NCBI GenBank assembly: GCA_003511885.1
Contig: DOIX01000407.1
Coordinates: 5,959-18,532 of the forward strand
DNA: 12,574 nucleotides
Direction: 5' to 3'
Source: Cyanobacteria bacterium UBA11153
GTDB taxonomy: Bacteria; Cyanobacteriota; Cyanobacteriia; Cyanobacteriales; Coleofasciculaceae
In this document: positions 1 to 7,055 of the stretch, in pieces
Layout of the letters: every line of letters starts with the position of its first letter
How positions within the stretch are numbered: the first letter of the stretch is position 1
Translations under genes and position numbers: made by a program
The notes under the pieces: generated by a model
Seen by the model: only the letters and a program-made list of their open reading frames with translations
What the model was told of the DNA's origin: nothing
The model's database searches: none

Positions 1-75
1 TGATTTAGGATTGCTATATTTACTAGGCTATTTCCTAATTATTTATACAAAAATAGGAGAAGTGAACAAAAATTA

Positions 76-288
76 ATGGGTTACGTCACAGCTACCGGAC
101 AGGCAATTTTAATTTGTGATACAGACATGATTCAGATGTGTGAGAACTACATCGACTATAATAGTTCCCAAATAACCGTTCCACCAGATGGCGAAATAAT
201 AGGTTTCCGAGTCGGAGTTATCGCTGACATTAAATCAGAAGCAGATGATAGAGAATATCCTGTCTATGGCGAATATGAAGGAGATTAA
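76..288 (+). CDS. Small hypothetical protein, 70 aa
   Basis: I do not recognise this protein. It is acidic, with a C-terminal half rich in Asp and Glu (DIKSEADDREY near residues 51-61, ending GEYEGD) and a central stretch GEIIGFRVGVIADI that looks like a beta hairpin. There is no signal peptide or clear membrane segment. The ATG has an AGGAG at 55-59, but the 16-nt gap is longer than ideal for a Shine-Dalgarno. The frame is open upstream to a TGA at 1-3 without another good start. Its last codons contain a second AAGGAG (278-283), well placed for a gene beginning near 292, which now looks eroded. It may therefore have been the first gene of a small operon, or may itself be a remnant. Whether it is a real, expressed gene is uncertain. 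Confidence 0.4.
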   Translation: MGYVTATGQAILICDTDMIQMCENYIDYNSSQITVPPDGEIIGFRVGVIADIKSEADDREYPVYGEYEGD

Positions 289-291
289 CTT

Positions 292-389
292 AAGAGAATC
301 ACTATTGAAATTACCGATTCTAATTTATGAAAGAAGAAAGTCAAGAACTGTTAACCCAAAAATTACTCGGATACTCTGTATATGTGTAG
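292..389 (+). pseudogene. Eroded start of a small gene, possibly EACC1-like
   Basis: In frame with the preceding ORF, just after its stop, codons 292-327 read KRITIEITDSNL and end at a TGA (328-330). The overlapping ATG (327-329) opens the next frame, which reads MKEESQELLTQKLLGYSVYV and stops with TAG at 387-389. Joined across the ATGA, the two pieces resemble the N-terminus of small cyanobacterial proteins of the EACC1 (effector-associated constant component) kind, as I recall them: a beta strand like ITIEITD followed by a helix like E.L..LTQ.LL. An AAGGAG at 278-283 lies 8 nt before codon AAG (292), as if an ATG start had become AAG. The reading is a gene that lost its start, gained a frameshift and was cut short. 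The family assignment is from memory and weak. Confidence 0.3.
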
Positions 390-410
390 TGCGAGGATCT
401 TCCTCGCTAC
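386..410. repeat. Hairpin-forming inverted repeat
   Basis: GCGAGGA (391-397) and TCCTCGC (401-407) form a perfect 7-bp stem with a TCT loop. GTA (386-388) can add three pairs with TAC (408-410) after a 2-nt bulge. No T-run follows, so it is not a standard intrinsic terminator. It runs directly into the tandem repeat that starts at 406. Confidence 0.6.
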
Positions 411-451
411 GGGTGTTACTTGCTACGGGTGTTACTTGCTACGAGTTACTT
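406..451. repeat. 16-bp tandem repeat, 2 perfect copies plus 1 degenerate
   Basis: The unit GCTACGGGTGTTACTT occurs at 406-421 and again, identical, at 422-437. A third copy, GCTACGAGTTACTT at 438-451, has lost two bases. The repeat lies in non-coding DNA just after the eroded gene. Copy number is too low and spacers are absent, so it is not CRISPR. It is probably a slippage-type repeat. Confidence 0.8.
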
Positions 452-668
452 GATCGAAGTTTTGCGTAAGTCATGATAAAATATATTTTTTTAATTCCAG
501 AACGATAGTTATCAACGCATTTAAACTGTATATTTTCAAAAAAGGCAAACTATCCCAAATAATTGCCTCTCAACCATTTTCTATTCCTTGTTGGCTGTCT
601 TAAGTATATAATTTAGCTGCGTAACAGCTTAGTACAAATTTATATAACTACTAAACTATCAAAAACTC
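452..668. other. AT-rich leader upstream of mfd
   Basis: Together with 289-451 this makes a 380-bp stretch without a supported gene. This part is AT-rich and holds an AT palindrome running into a T-tract (478-491) and a 5-bp hairpin AGCTG/CAGCT (615-629). A candidate -10 box is listed separately. I found no tRNA, riboswitch or small ORF with a good start. Confidence 0.5.
607..612 (+). promoter_or_regulatory. Candidate -10 box for mfd
   Basis: A perfect TATAAT lies 56 bp before the mfd start. The TTGTTG at 588-593 is only 13 bp upstream, so no well-spaced -35 exists and the promoter would be of the -10-only type. The hairpin at 615-629 would lie at or just after the transcription start. Confidence 0.35.
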
Positions 669-3600
669 ATGGCTCTTTCCTCAATTGTTCGGAATCTACA
701 ACGCGCACCCCTGACAAATGAACTCCTTACCAAACTGAATCGTCAGGAGTTTCTACATCTTAATGGTATCGGGCGCTTGCCAAAAGGATTAGTTACGTCT
801 GCCTTAGCTAAGGCTAGCGGGCGTAACTTGTGCGTCATCTGTGCCACCTTGGAAGAAGCTAGTCGTTGGAGTGCTCAACTGGAAATGATGGATTGGGCAA
901 TTGTTCATTTATATCCTAGTTCAGAAGCTTCTCCTTATGAACCTTTCGATCCGGAATCGGAAATTACTTGGGGACAAATGCAAGTTTTGGCGGATTTAGT
1001 AACTAATCATCCGTCATTAACGATTGGCAATACAAATAACCAGCCACCAACAAATAACAACAAACAACCAATTGCAATTGTTGCTACACATAGGGCAATT
1101 CAACCTCATTTACCGCCAATTGCCGCCTTCGCGCCTTATTGCATTACTCTCAATCAAGGTATGGTTTGGGAGTCAAAAAAACTTGACCAAAATTTAGTAA
1201 GTTTAGGTTATAAGCGGGTTGCTTCGGTAGAAACAGAAGGTGAATGGAGTCGGCGCGGAGATATTGTTGATATTTTTCCTGTTGCTGCGGAATTGCCTGT
1301 AAGATTAGAATGGTTTGGGGATGAGTTAGAAAAATTACGGGAATTCGATCCTTCTACACAACGTTCGCTCGATCAAATTGAACAATTAGTCCTAACTCCT
1401 ACTGATTTTAGCCCCATTATTACTGAAGCTTTCAACCCAGAAGAAATAGAAGTAGTCAAAACTTATCTCTCTCCAGAAGAGGAAACGGCTTGGCAAGTTA
1501 GCGGGCATCTAGAAGGTAGTCGTCGCTTCCTTCGTATTCCTTTTCAAAATCCGGCTTCCCTATTAGATTATCTCCCGCCAGAAACCATTATTGCTATTGA
1601 TGAACCGGATCAATGTCGCGCCCATTGCGCTCGCGCTTTGGAATATGTAAAAGAACAATTAACATCTCTTGTTAAACCTCTGCCCAGTCTCCATTGTTCC
1701 TTTGATGAGTCAATTAAGATGGGGAGTAGGAAGGAAGAAACAAATAAACAATTACCGATAGTTTTCCTGTCTGAATTGGTAGAAACAACTATAGAAACAG
1801 CCGTTAATTTATCAAGTCGCCCGCTCCCAACTAACCCGCATCAATTTGCTAAATTGGCTGAAATAATTAGAGGTAAACAGGAGATTTATGGTGGAATTAG
1901 TCTGAAAAATTTCTCTATTTGGTTGGTTTCGGCTCAACCCAGTCGTTCCGTCTCCCTATTACAAGAGCATGACTGTCCCGCACAGTTTGTCCCCAATTCT
2001 CGCGACTTTCCAGCTATTGATAGATTGCAAATACAGAAAACACCTATTGCTGTCAAATATTCGGGATTTGCTGAATTAGAAGGATTTGTTATTCCTACCT
2101 TTAGAATTGCTCTAATTACGGATAGAGAATTTTTTGGACAGCACAGTTTAGCTACCCCCAATTACATTCGCAAGCGTCGCCGTGCGGCATCTAAACAGAT
2201 CGATCCGAATAAACTAAGTGAGGGGGATTATGTAGTTCACAAAAGTAACGGAGTGGGTAAATTTATTCGGTTAGAAAGTTTAACTATCGATTACCAAACT
2301 CGCGAATATTTAGTTTTACAATATGCTGATGGATTATTACGAGTGGCGGCGGATCAAGTGGGAGTTTTATCGCGATTTAGAAGTAGCGATAGTCGTCCGC
2401 CCCAACTTAATAAAATGTCGGGTAAAAGCTGGGAATCGAATAAAAATCGAGTCCGGAAAGCGATCAAAAAATTAGCAGTAGACTTACTGAAATTATATGC
2501 ACAGCGATCGCAAAAAACTGGCTATGCCTTTCCAGAGGATTCCCCATGGCAGCAGGAGTTAGAAGATTCCTTCCCCTATCAAGCCACTCCGGATCAACTG
2601 AAAGCCGTACAAGATGTAAAACGCGATATGATGAGCGATCGCCCCATGGATAGATTAGTTTGTGGGGATGTGGGTTTTGGCAAGACAGAAGTAGCAATTC
2701 GGGCGATATTCAAAGCAGTTACGGCGGGAAAACAGGTAGCTTTTCTCGCACCAACGACTATCCTTACCCAACAACATTACCACACTCTTAAAGAAAGGTT
2801 TGCGCCTTATCCTATCCATGTAGGATTGCTGAATCGCTTTCGCACCGCTAGCGAATGTAAAGATATTCAACGTCGCCTCGCCACCGGAGAATTAGATGTG
2901 GTAGTGGGAACCCATCAATTATTAAGTAATGAGGTCAAATTTCGGGATTTGGGCATGTTAGTGATTGACGAAGAACAAAGATTTGGTGTCAATCAAAAGG
3001 AAAAAATTAAAAGCATGAAAACTCAAGTTGATGTTCTAACTTTAAGCGCCACGCCAATTCCCCGCACTCTTTATATGTCTCTATCCGGCGTGCGCGAAAT
3101 GAGCTTAATTACCACACCACCTCCCTCCCGTCGCCCGATTAAAACCCATCTTTCACCTTACGATGCAGAAGCCATTCGCACCGCAATTCGGATGGAATTA
3201 GATAGAGGAGGACAAGTATTTTACGTCGTACCCCGTATTGAAGGGATAGAAGAATTAGGGACAAAGTTAATCCAGACAGTGCCAGGAGTAAGATTAGCGA
3301 TCGCACACGGTCAAATGCCGGAAAGCGAGTTAGAATCAACTATGCTGGCATTTAGTAACGGTGAGGCGGACATTTTAGTCTGTACCACAATTATTGAATC
3401 CGGGTTAGATATTCCCAGAGTCAATACGATTTTAATTGAAGATGCCCATAAATTTGGTCTCTCCCAATTATATCAACTGCGCGGACGAGTTGGTCGAGCT
3501 GGAATTCAAGCCCATGCCTGGTTATTTTATCCCAAACATCGCCAACTTTCCGAAACAGCCCGTCAGCGTTTGCGGGCAATTCAAGAATTTACTCAACTAG

Positions 3601-4226
3601 GCTCTGGCTATCATTTAGCAACGCGAGATATGGAGATTCGAGGAGTAGGAAGTCTCCTAGGAGCAGAGCAATCTGGGCAAATGGAAGCCATTGGTTTTGA
3701 CCTCTATATGGAAATGTTACAAGAAGCCATAAAAGAAATTCAAGGGCAAGAAATTCCCAAAGTAGACGATACCCAAATCGATTTGAATCTCACCGCATTT
3801 ATTCCCGCCGATTATATCCCAGATGTAGATCAGAAAATGACCGCCTATCGAACAGTAGCAGCAGCAACATCTCAAGCAGAATTAGAGCAAATTGCCCTAG
3901 ACTGGAACGATAGATACGGCCCAATTCCTTCATCAGTGCAACAATTATTGAGAGTACTACAACTCAAACAAATTGCCAAATCATTAGGATTTAGTAGAAT
4001 AAAATCAGAAGGAAAACAACATGTAATACTGGAAACACCAATGGAAGAACCAGCTTGGAATATCTTAGCAGAGAAACTACCCAAACATTTGCGATCGCGT
4101 TTTGTCTATACTCCCGGCAAGGTAACAGTGAGAGGTTTAGGAATTGTCAAACCAGATCAACAATTAAAGGATTTAATTAACTTTTTAGGTAAAATGCAAG
4201 GCGCATTACCAGAAATAGGAGAATAG
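669..4226 (+). CDS. mfd: Transcription-repair coupling factor Mfd
   Basis: Mfd is an ATP-driven DNA translocase that removes RNA polymerase stalled at lesions and recruits UvrA for nucleotide excision repair. At 1185 aa it is full length. The N-terminal UvrB-like module covers about residues 1-450, with GDIVDIFPV at 197-205. The RNA-polymerase-interaction domain starts at about 516 ([17 protein letters not shown]). The superfamily 2 motor has Walker A GDVGFGKT (666-673), Walker B DEEQ (767-770), motif [12 protein letters not shown] (from 792) and motif [12 protein letters not shown] (936-945). The translocation (TRG) motif lies at about 978-998, and the C-terminal autoinhibitory domain D7 at about 1043-1145. 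A short Asn/Pro-rich linker near 119-135 looks like a variable loop. No Shine-Dalgarno precedes the ATG, which is common in cyanobacteria, and the [11 protein letters not shown] start matches the family. It is convergent with the next gene and appears monocistronic. Confidence 0.97.
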   Translation: MALSSIVRNLQRAPLTNELLTKLNRQEFLHLNGIGRLPKGLVTSALAKASGRNLCVICATLEEASRWSAQLEMMDWAIVHLYPSSEASPYEPFDPESEITWGQMQVLADLVTNHPSLTIGNTNNQPPTNNNKQPIAIVATHRAIQPHLPPIAAFAPYCITLNQGMVWESKKLDQNLVSLGYKRVASVETEGEWSRRGDIVDIFPVAAELPVRLEWFGDELEKLREFDPSTQRSLDQIEQLVLTPTDFSPIITEAFNPEEIEVVKTYLSPEEETAWQVSGHLEGSRRFLRIPFQNPASLLDYLPPETIIAIDEPDQCRAHCARALEYVKEQLTSLVKPLPSLHCSFDESIKMGSRKEETNKQLPIVFLSELVETTIETAVNLSSRPLPTNPHQFAKLAEIIRGKQEIYGGISLKNFSIWLVSAQPSRSVSLLQEHDCPAQFVPNSRDFPAIDRLQIQKTPIAVKYSGFAELEGFVIPTFRIALITDREFFGQHSLATPNYIRKRRRAASKQIDPNKLSEGDYVVHKSNGVGKFIRLESLTIDYQTREYLVLQYADGLLRVAADQVGVLSRFRSSDSRPPQLNKMSGKSWESNKNRVRKAIKKLAVDLLKLYAQRSQKTGYAFPEDSPWQQELEDSFPYQATPDQLKAVQDVKRDMMSDRPMDRLVCGDVGFGKTEVAIRAIFKAVTAGKQVAFLAPTTILTQQHYHTLKERFAPYPIHVGLLNRFRTASECKDIQRRLATGELDVVVGTHQLLSNEVKFRDLGMLVIDEEQRFGVNQKEKIKSMKTQVDVLTLSATPIPRTLYMSLSGVREMSLITTPPPSRRPIKTHLSPYDAEAIRTAIRMELDRGGQVFYVVPRIEGIEELGTKLIQTVPGVRLAIAHGQMPESELESTMLAFSNGEADILVCTTIIESGLDIPRVNTILIEDAHKFGLSQLYQLRGRVGRAGIQAHAWLFYPKHRQLSETARQRLRAIQEFTQLGSGYHLATRDMEIRGVGSLLGAEQSGQMEAIGFDLYMEMLQEAIKEIQGQEIPKVDDTQIDLNLTAFIPADYIPDVDQKMTAYRTVAAATSQAELEQIALDWNDRYGPIPSSVQQLLRVLQLKQIAKSLGFSRIKSEGKQHVILETPMEEPAWNILAEKLPKHLRSRFVYTPGKVTVRGLGIVKPDQQLKDLINFLGKMQGALPEIGE

Positions 4227-4232
4227 CTTGAC

Positions 4233-4282
4233 TTTTTGAGTCTATTGAAGATAGATTAATTGTTAATAGGATAGATCAAAAA
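4233..4282. repeat. Long AT-rich inverted repeat between convergent genes
   Basis: TTTTTGA-g-TCTAT (4233-4245) pairs with ATAGATCAAAAA (4271-4282), giving 12 bp with one bulged G and a 25-nt loop. It sits just after the mfd stop, in the 124-bp spacer shared with the convergent SnoaL-like gene. The outer arms run T then A, the reverse of a classic bidirectional terminator, so a terminator role is only a guess. No better terminator is visible in 4227-4350. Confidence 0.45.
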
Positions 4283-4350
4283 ATTGACTATTAGCCATTA
4301 GAGCAATAAAGCTATAACTGGCAACTTGGGTTATTACATTATTATTCCCC

Positions 4351-4740
4351 TTAACGCATTATCGGACTACCATGGTGATGGACTAAATACCACTTATTTC
4401 CCATAAACTCAAAAATATTTGTCGCTATCGACTCAGCCTTAAGATTTCTCCCCCCATTAATTTGCAAAACTTTTTCAATGAGAATGACATAAGCAATATT
4501 TTCGCAAATTTCCATGGAAATAATCTCCGTCTCTATCTCCATATATTTGGTGTTTTTAAAGATAATTTCCCAAGAATTGCGAATATCCTTCCAGCCGCGC
4601 AGCACGCTCCTGCCAGGATGTATACAAAGACTGCCTGTACCTTGGGACCAAATACCACTCATTGTCTCAATATCTTTTTTCTCAAAGGCTCGGTAAAATG
4701 CCTCATTTGCTGCTAATACTTCGGTACGATTTTCAGTCAT
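4351..4740 (-). CDS. SnoaL-like / NTF2-family protein
   Basis: This 129-aa protein has the layout of the SnoaL_3 (NTF2-like, alpha+beta cone) family. An N-terminal helix ANEAFYRAFEKKDIETM (about 12-28) is followed by WSQGTGSLCIHPGRS (about 31-45). The chain continues with RGWKDIRNSWEIIF, then a run of beta strands ending with KWYLVHHHGSP. The His-Pro-Gly and HHHGSP segments are typical of cyanobacterial members usually annotated 'nuclear transport factor 2 family'. These cone-shaped folds bind small ligands or act as enzymes, and no substrate is known here. No signal peptide is present, so it is probably cytoplasmic. The gene lies 25 bp downstream of the broken adenylate cyclase on the same strand, so it may have been its operon partner, and it is convergent with mfd. 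No Shine-Dalgarno precedes the ATG. Confidence 0.85.
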   Translation of the reverse strand: MTENRTEVLAANEAFYRAFEKKDIETMSGIWSQGTGSLCIHPGRSVLRGWKDIRNSWEIIFKNTKYMEIETEIISMEICENIAYVILIEKVLQINGGRNLKAESIATNIFEFMGNKWYLVHHHGSPIMR

Positions 4741-4765
4741 AGATGATAATTAGGATGGGAGGGAT

Positions 4766-5293
4766 CTATAAGTTTAATACACAATAGGGGCTATCGATAC
4801 TACCGATAAGCCAGTATGTCACCATTTCACCTTTGCCTTTCACAGAAATTGCACTCCGTTGTTCAAAAATAAAGTGGTGCTTTAATCTCTCATAAATGGC
4901 AGGAGTAACTTGAATTTTTCCTGGCAAACCTGTTGATTCCATCCGGGAGGCAACATTGACAGTATCGCCCCAAATATCGTAGCTAAATTTACTAATACCA
5001 ATCACTCCAGCTACCACGGAACCAGAATTAATACCAATTCTTAATTGAAATGTTTGTTTCCACTTGCGATTAAAGTTAGCAATAGATTGCTGCATATCCA
5101 GTGCCATTTTAGCAGTACGGGCGGCGATTTCTACAAAACTTTGCTCTGGAGGGGATTGTGTCTGGGTAGTAATTTCTGAAGTAGGTAATCCTCCTACTAC
5201 CATATAAGCGTCGCCAATGGTTTTAATTTTATCCAAACCATAATGTTTGGATAATCGATCGAAATCAGAAAAAATAGTGTTGAGAATTCCCAC
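4766..5293 (-). CDS. Fragment 3: C-terminal part of adenylate cyclase domain
   Basis: The piece is 175 aa from a GTG that lies only 3 nt after the interrupting TAA (TAA-TTA-GTG). This leaves open reinitiation by the same ribosome. It contains KIKTIGDAYMVVGG, the dimerisation and substrate segment RIGINSGSVVAGVIG, YDIWGDTVNVASRMES and the closing KGKGEMVTYWL. It lacks the first metal-binding Asp, which is on fragment 2, so it cannot be active alone. Confidence 0.45.
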   Translation of the reverse strand: MGILNTIFSDFDRLSKHYGLDKIKTIGDAYMVVGGLPTSEITTQTQSPPEQSFVEIAARTAKMALDMQQSIANFNRKWKQTFQLRIGINSGSVVAGVIGISKFSYDIWGDTVNVASRMESTGLPGKIQVTPAIYERLKHHFIFEQRSAISVKGKGEMVTYWLIGSIDSPYCVLNL

Positions 5294-5296
5294 TAA

Positions 5297-5944
5297 TTAT
5301 CTGGGAGTTTGGCTGGAGGAAAATTCAGTAAATCCTACCAAATCTGCAAATAATACGCTAACTTCTTCAATGCGATCCGCGATAGGATTTTCTCCCTCTT
5401 GTAAGCGAACGGCAATAGATTGAGGTAAAATATTTAATAATAGTATTTCTGTTTGATTCTGTTGGAATTTTACTGCTTCTTGTGCTAGTTTTCGGGCTGT
5501 GATATCAGAAACAATACCTTCATAGTAAATAATTATTCCCTGGATATCTCGAACTGCACGTACTGTTTCGGAAATCCAAATCGTACTACCATGTTGGCAA
5601 TAAATCATTGATTCAAATCCAGATACTACTCCCCTAATTTCTAGAGTTTTAATAAATTCATGGCGACGCTCTTGATTGACATATAACTGCGTTTCAATAT
5701 TTGTTATAGCTTCCATTAATGCTTCTGGAGAAGAATAACCATAGATTCTCGCTAGAGCAGAATTAACCTTAATATATCGTCCATCCGGAGTCGATTGATA
5801 GATTCCTTCTACCGCATTTTCTACGATACTACGATATCTTTGTTCCGCAAGTTGTAAGGCTGACTCTGCTTCCTTTCTCTCGCTGATATCCCGCGCTACA
5901 AAAATTACAGAAGTCTCTTCAAATGGAGAAATTGTCGCTGTAAA
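5297..5944 (-). CDS. Fragment 2: PAS domain plus start of cyclase domain
   Basis: The frame is open from just after the TAG to the TAA. It carries the end of PAS1 (VIFVARDISERKEAE), a full PAS2 (RYRSIVENAVEGIYQ to GIVSDITARKLAQEAV), the signalling helix (LLLNILPQSIAVRLQEGENPIADR) and the first cyclase motif (VSVLFADLVGF). No ATG, GTG or TTG occurs before the ATG at 5716, which lies in the middle of PAS2. Internal initiation would therefore give a 139-aa product with half a PAS domain. This piece is unlikely to be an independent functional gene. Confidence 0.4.
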   Translation of the reverse strand, partial: FTATISPFEETSVIFVARDISERKEAESALQLAEQRYRSIVENAVEGIYQSTPDGRYIKVNSALARIYGYSSPEALMEAITNIETQLYVNQERRHEFIKTLEIRGVVSGFESMIYCQHGSTIWISETVRAVRDIQGIIIYYEGIVSDITARKLAQEAVKFQQNQTEILLLNILPQSIAVRLQEGENPIADRIEEVSVLFADLVGFTEFSSSQTPR

Positions 5945-6712
5945 CTATTTTTTGCGATCGTTAATATTTAAGCTATATTCATAATTAATGGTATTTTTGC
6001 TTGTTAATGCTTTATTGGCAATAATTAACCATTCCCGATCTTTGTCTGGATCTAAAAAACGATCAATAGTTTGATTTAATAGTTCCATATTCTCTAATCC
6101 AGAACAAACTGGATAAGTGGGCAAAACCTCTAAATCGCCAATCTGCTCGTTTTCAATATGAAGGATTATAGAAATATCTGGTATAGCCTCAAAAATAGCC
6201 CTAATTCTCTTTTCAGAAGTCATCAACCTTTCTTCTAAAAGTTGACGTTCGCTAATTTGATGTTGCAGTTTTTGGTTAGCCTGATGAAGTGTTTCAGCTT
6301 GTTTGTGAAGTTGTTTATGAAGAGAACTTAGAGTGAGTTGATTTTCTACCCGTGCTAGGACTTCTGCTGTTTTAAAAGGTTTAATAATGTAATCTACTGC
6401 TCCTTTCTTAAATGCTTGGACTAAATTTTCTCGATCGTTACTAGCTGTCAAAAATATAATGGGTATTTGGGAATAATCTGAATTCTGTTTTAACTGTTCG
6501 CAAAGTTCTAAGCCATTCATATCTGGCATAATTAAATCTAATAAAATTAAATCTGGCTGGGTAATTTGAACAGATGACAATGCTTGTTTGCCATTGCTAG
6601 CAAAGGTAGTTTTGTAACCTTTACTCTCTAGTATTCTCCCAATTAATTGGAGATTTTGGCGCAAATCATCAACCACTAAAATCAAATAATCTGCTGGTTT
6701 CAATAGTGTCAT
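5945..6712 (-). CDS. Fragment 1: receiver domain plus truncated PAS
   Basis: If translated alone, this piece gives a 255-aa protein: a complete CheY-like receiver domain with all phosphorylation residues, a coiled coil, and a PAS domain cut before its last strand. It would look like a stand-alone response regulator and could still fold and accept phosphate. The frame is open to an ATG at 6793, but the added 27 residues (Pro/Ser-rich) come from a repeat that recurs at 6903-6934 and are unlikely to be native. It is part of the interrupted cyclase gene described in the whole-gene entry. Confidence 0.5.
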   Translation of the reverse strand: MTLLKPADYLILVVDDLRQNLQLIGRILESKGYKTTFASNGKQALSSVQITQPDLILLDLIMPDMNGLELCEQLKQNSDYSQIPIIFLTASNDRENLVQAFKKGAVDYIIKPFKTAEVLARVENQLTLSSLHKQLHKQAETLHQANQKLQHQISERQLLEERLMTSEKRIRAIFEAIPDISIILHIENEQIGDLEVLPTYPVCSGLENMELLNQTIDRFLDPDKDREWLIIANKALTSKNTINYEYSLNINDRKK

Positions 6713-6748
6713 ATCGCAAAAGTCAAAAGAGGGGATATAGAATGGAAT

Positions 6749-6780
6749 AGCGGATCCGGAGGTGGGGAATGGGGAAGGTA
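6749..6780. repeat. 32-bp direct repeat, copy 1
   Basis: This segment recurs at 6903-6934 with only two mismatches, both in the three bases 6756-6758 (CCG here, GCC there). The last 22 bp, starting GAGGTGGGG and ending GGGGAAGGTA, are identical. Copy starts are 154 bp apart. Read on the minus strand it gives Pro/Ser-rich codons, which argues against the cyclase starting upstream of it. Confidence 0.85.
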
Positions 6781-6852
6781 TAGCAACCGCCACGTCAGTA
6801 TATGCAGAAATAATGTCATGAAGAGAGCCTTGAAGCCTTGCTTGATATGGGG

Positions 6853-6868
6853 TTTGATGGGCATCAAA
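6853..6868. promoter_or_regulatory. Palindrome TTTGATGGGCATCAAA
   Basis: Perfect 7-bp arms flank a central GG in the middle of the divergent spacer, between the two 32-bp repeats. The shape suits binding of a dimeric regulator, but no regulator is identified and it could be incidental. Confidence 0.4.
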
Positions 6869-6874
6869 TAACTA

Positions 6875-6895
6875 TCAACTGTCAACTGTCAACTG
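6875..6895. repeat. Heptanucleotide tandem repeat (TCAACTG)3
   Basis: Three exact tandem copies of TCAACTG are present. Short tandemly repeated heptamers (STRR) between genes are a known feature of filamentous cyanobacterial genomes, and this looks like one. Confidence 0.75.
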
Positions 6896-6902
6896 CTACA
6901 AG

Positions 6903-6934
6903 AGCGGATGCCGAGGTGGGGAATGGGGAAGGTA
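6903..6934. repeat. 32-bp direct repeat, copy 2
   Basis: This is the second copy of the segment at 6749-6780, with two mismatches, in the same orientation and outside any supported gene. The two copies bracket the palindrome and the heptamer array, which suggests a local duplication or a dispersed cyanobacterial repeat. Confidence 0.85.
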
Positions 6935-7012
6935 AGAGCCGATACCCCTAACAGATGATACATTTCATCCTTTAATGTCGGAATACCCAAGAGATGCGAA
7001 AAGATCGACCAC

Positions 7013-7039
7013 TGACCCGTATGATTAAGGAAAGGGTCA
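7013..7039 (+). promoter_or_regulatory. Candidate Tab2-gene promoter inside an inverted repeat
   Basis: TATGAT at 7020-7025 matches five of six bases of a -10 box, 30 bp before the ATG at 7056. It is flanked by inverted 6-mers TGACCC (7013-7018) and GGGTCA (7034-7039), which could be an operator. No -35 hexamer is visible at 17 bp. Confidence 0.3.
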
Positions 7040-7055
7040 ACTAAAACGTTTGAGC

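Larger units (their letters stand above)
4766..6712 (-). pseudogene. REC-PAS-PAS-adenylate cyclase with two in-frame stops
   Basis: One reading frame of 649 codons encodes a class III adenylate cyclase fused to sensory domains. The receiver domain (about 10-125) has Asp15, Asp16, phospho-acceptor Asp59, Thr89 and Lys111. It is followed by a coiled coil (about 126-175), PAS1 (about 176-277), PAS2 (about 288-410) and the cyclase domain (about 450-640). Metal-binding Asp457 (FADLVGF) and Asp501 (TIGDAY), adenine-selecting Lys497 and Asp579, and catalytic Asn586 and Arg590 are all present, so it would make cAMP. Codon 256 is TAG (5947-5945) and codon 472 is TAA (5299-5297). Homology continues without shift on both sides of each stop. 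Single substitutions such as TGG or TAT/TAC to TAG, and CAA or GAA to TAA, would explain them. The start was set at 6712 because the longer frame to 6793 only translates an intergenic repeat. Sequencing error or read-through remains possible. Confidence 0.85.
6713..7055. other. Repeat-rich divergent intergenic region
   Basis: This 343-bp spacer separates the divergent cyclase and Tab2 genes. It holds a 32-bp direct duplication, a 16-bp palindrome, a triple heptamer and a candidate Tab2 promoter, each listed separately. The minus strand shows no clear -10/-35 pair for the cyclase. I see no additional gene or structured RNA. Confidence 0.6.

Noticed and set aside
406..451. Possible CRISPR-like array
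   Set aside because: The 16-bp units are directly adjacent with no spacers and only two are intact. No cas gene is in the window.
245..469. 74-aa ORF overlapping the end of the first small ORF
   Set aside because: It runs through the eroded gene and the tandem repeat in another frame. Its C-terminal half is just repeat translation, and it has no recognisable protein features.
4462..4716. Plus-strand ORFs of 84 and 60 aa within 4462-4716
   Set aside because: Both are antisense shadows of the SnoaL-like gene, which has convincing family motifs on the minus strand.
5297..5947. Genetic-code reassignment of TAG or TAA
   Set aside because: Intact genes here terminate with these codons: mfd, the Tab2 gene and the ClC gene with TAG, and the minus-strand SnoaL-like and cyclase ends with TAA/TGA-type stops. 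A global reassignment would fuse unrelated sequence onto them.
6713..6793. N-terminal extension of the cyclase from ATG 6793
   Set aside because: The extra 27 residues (MAVAIPSPFPTS...) are encoded by the 32-bp intergenic repeat. The receiver fold begins normally from the ATG at 6712.
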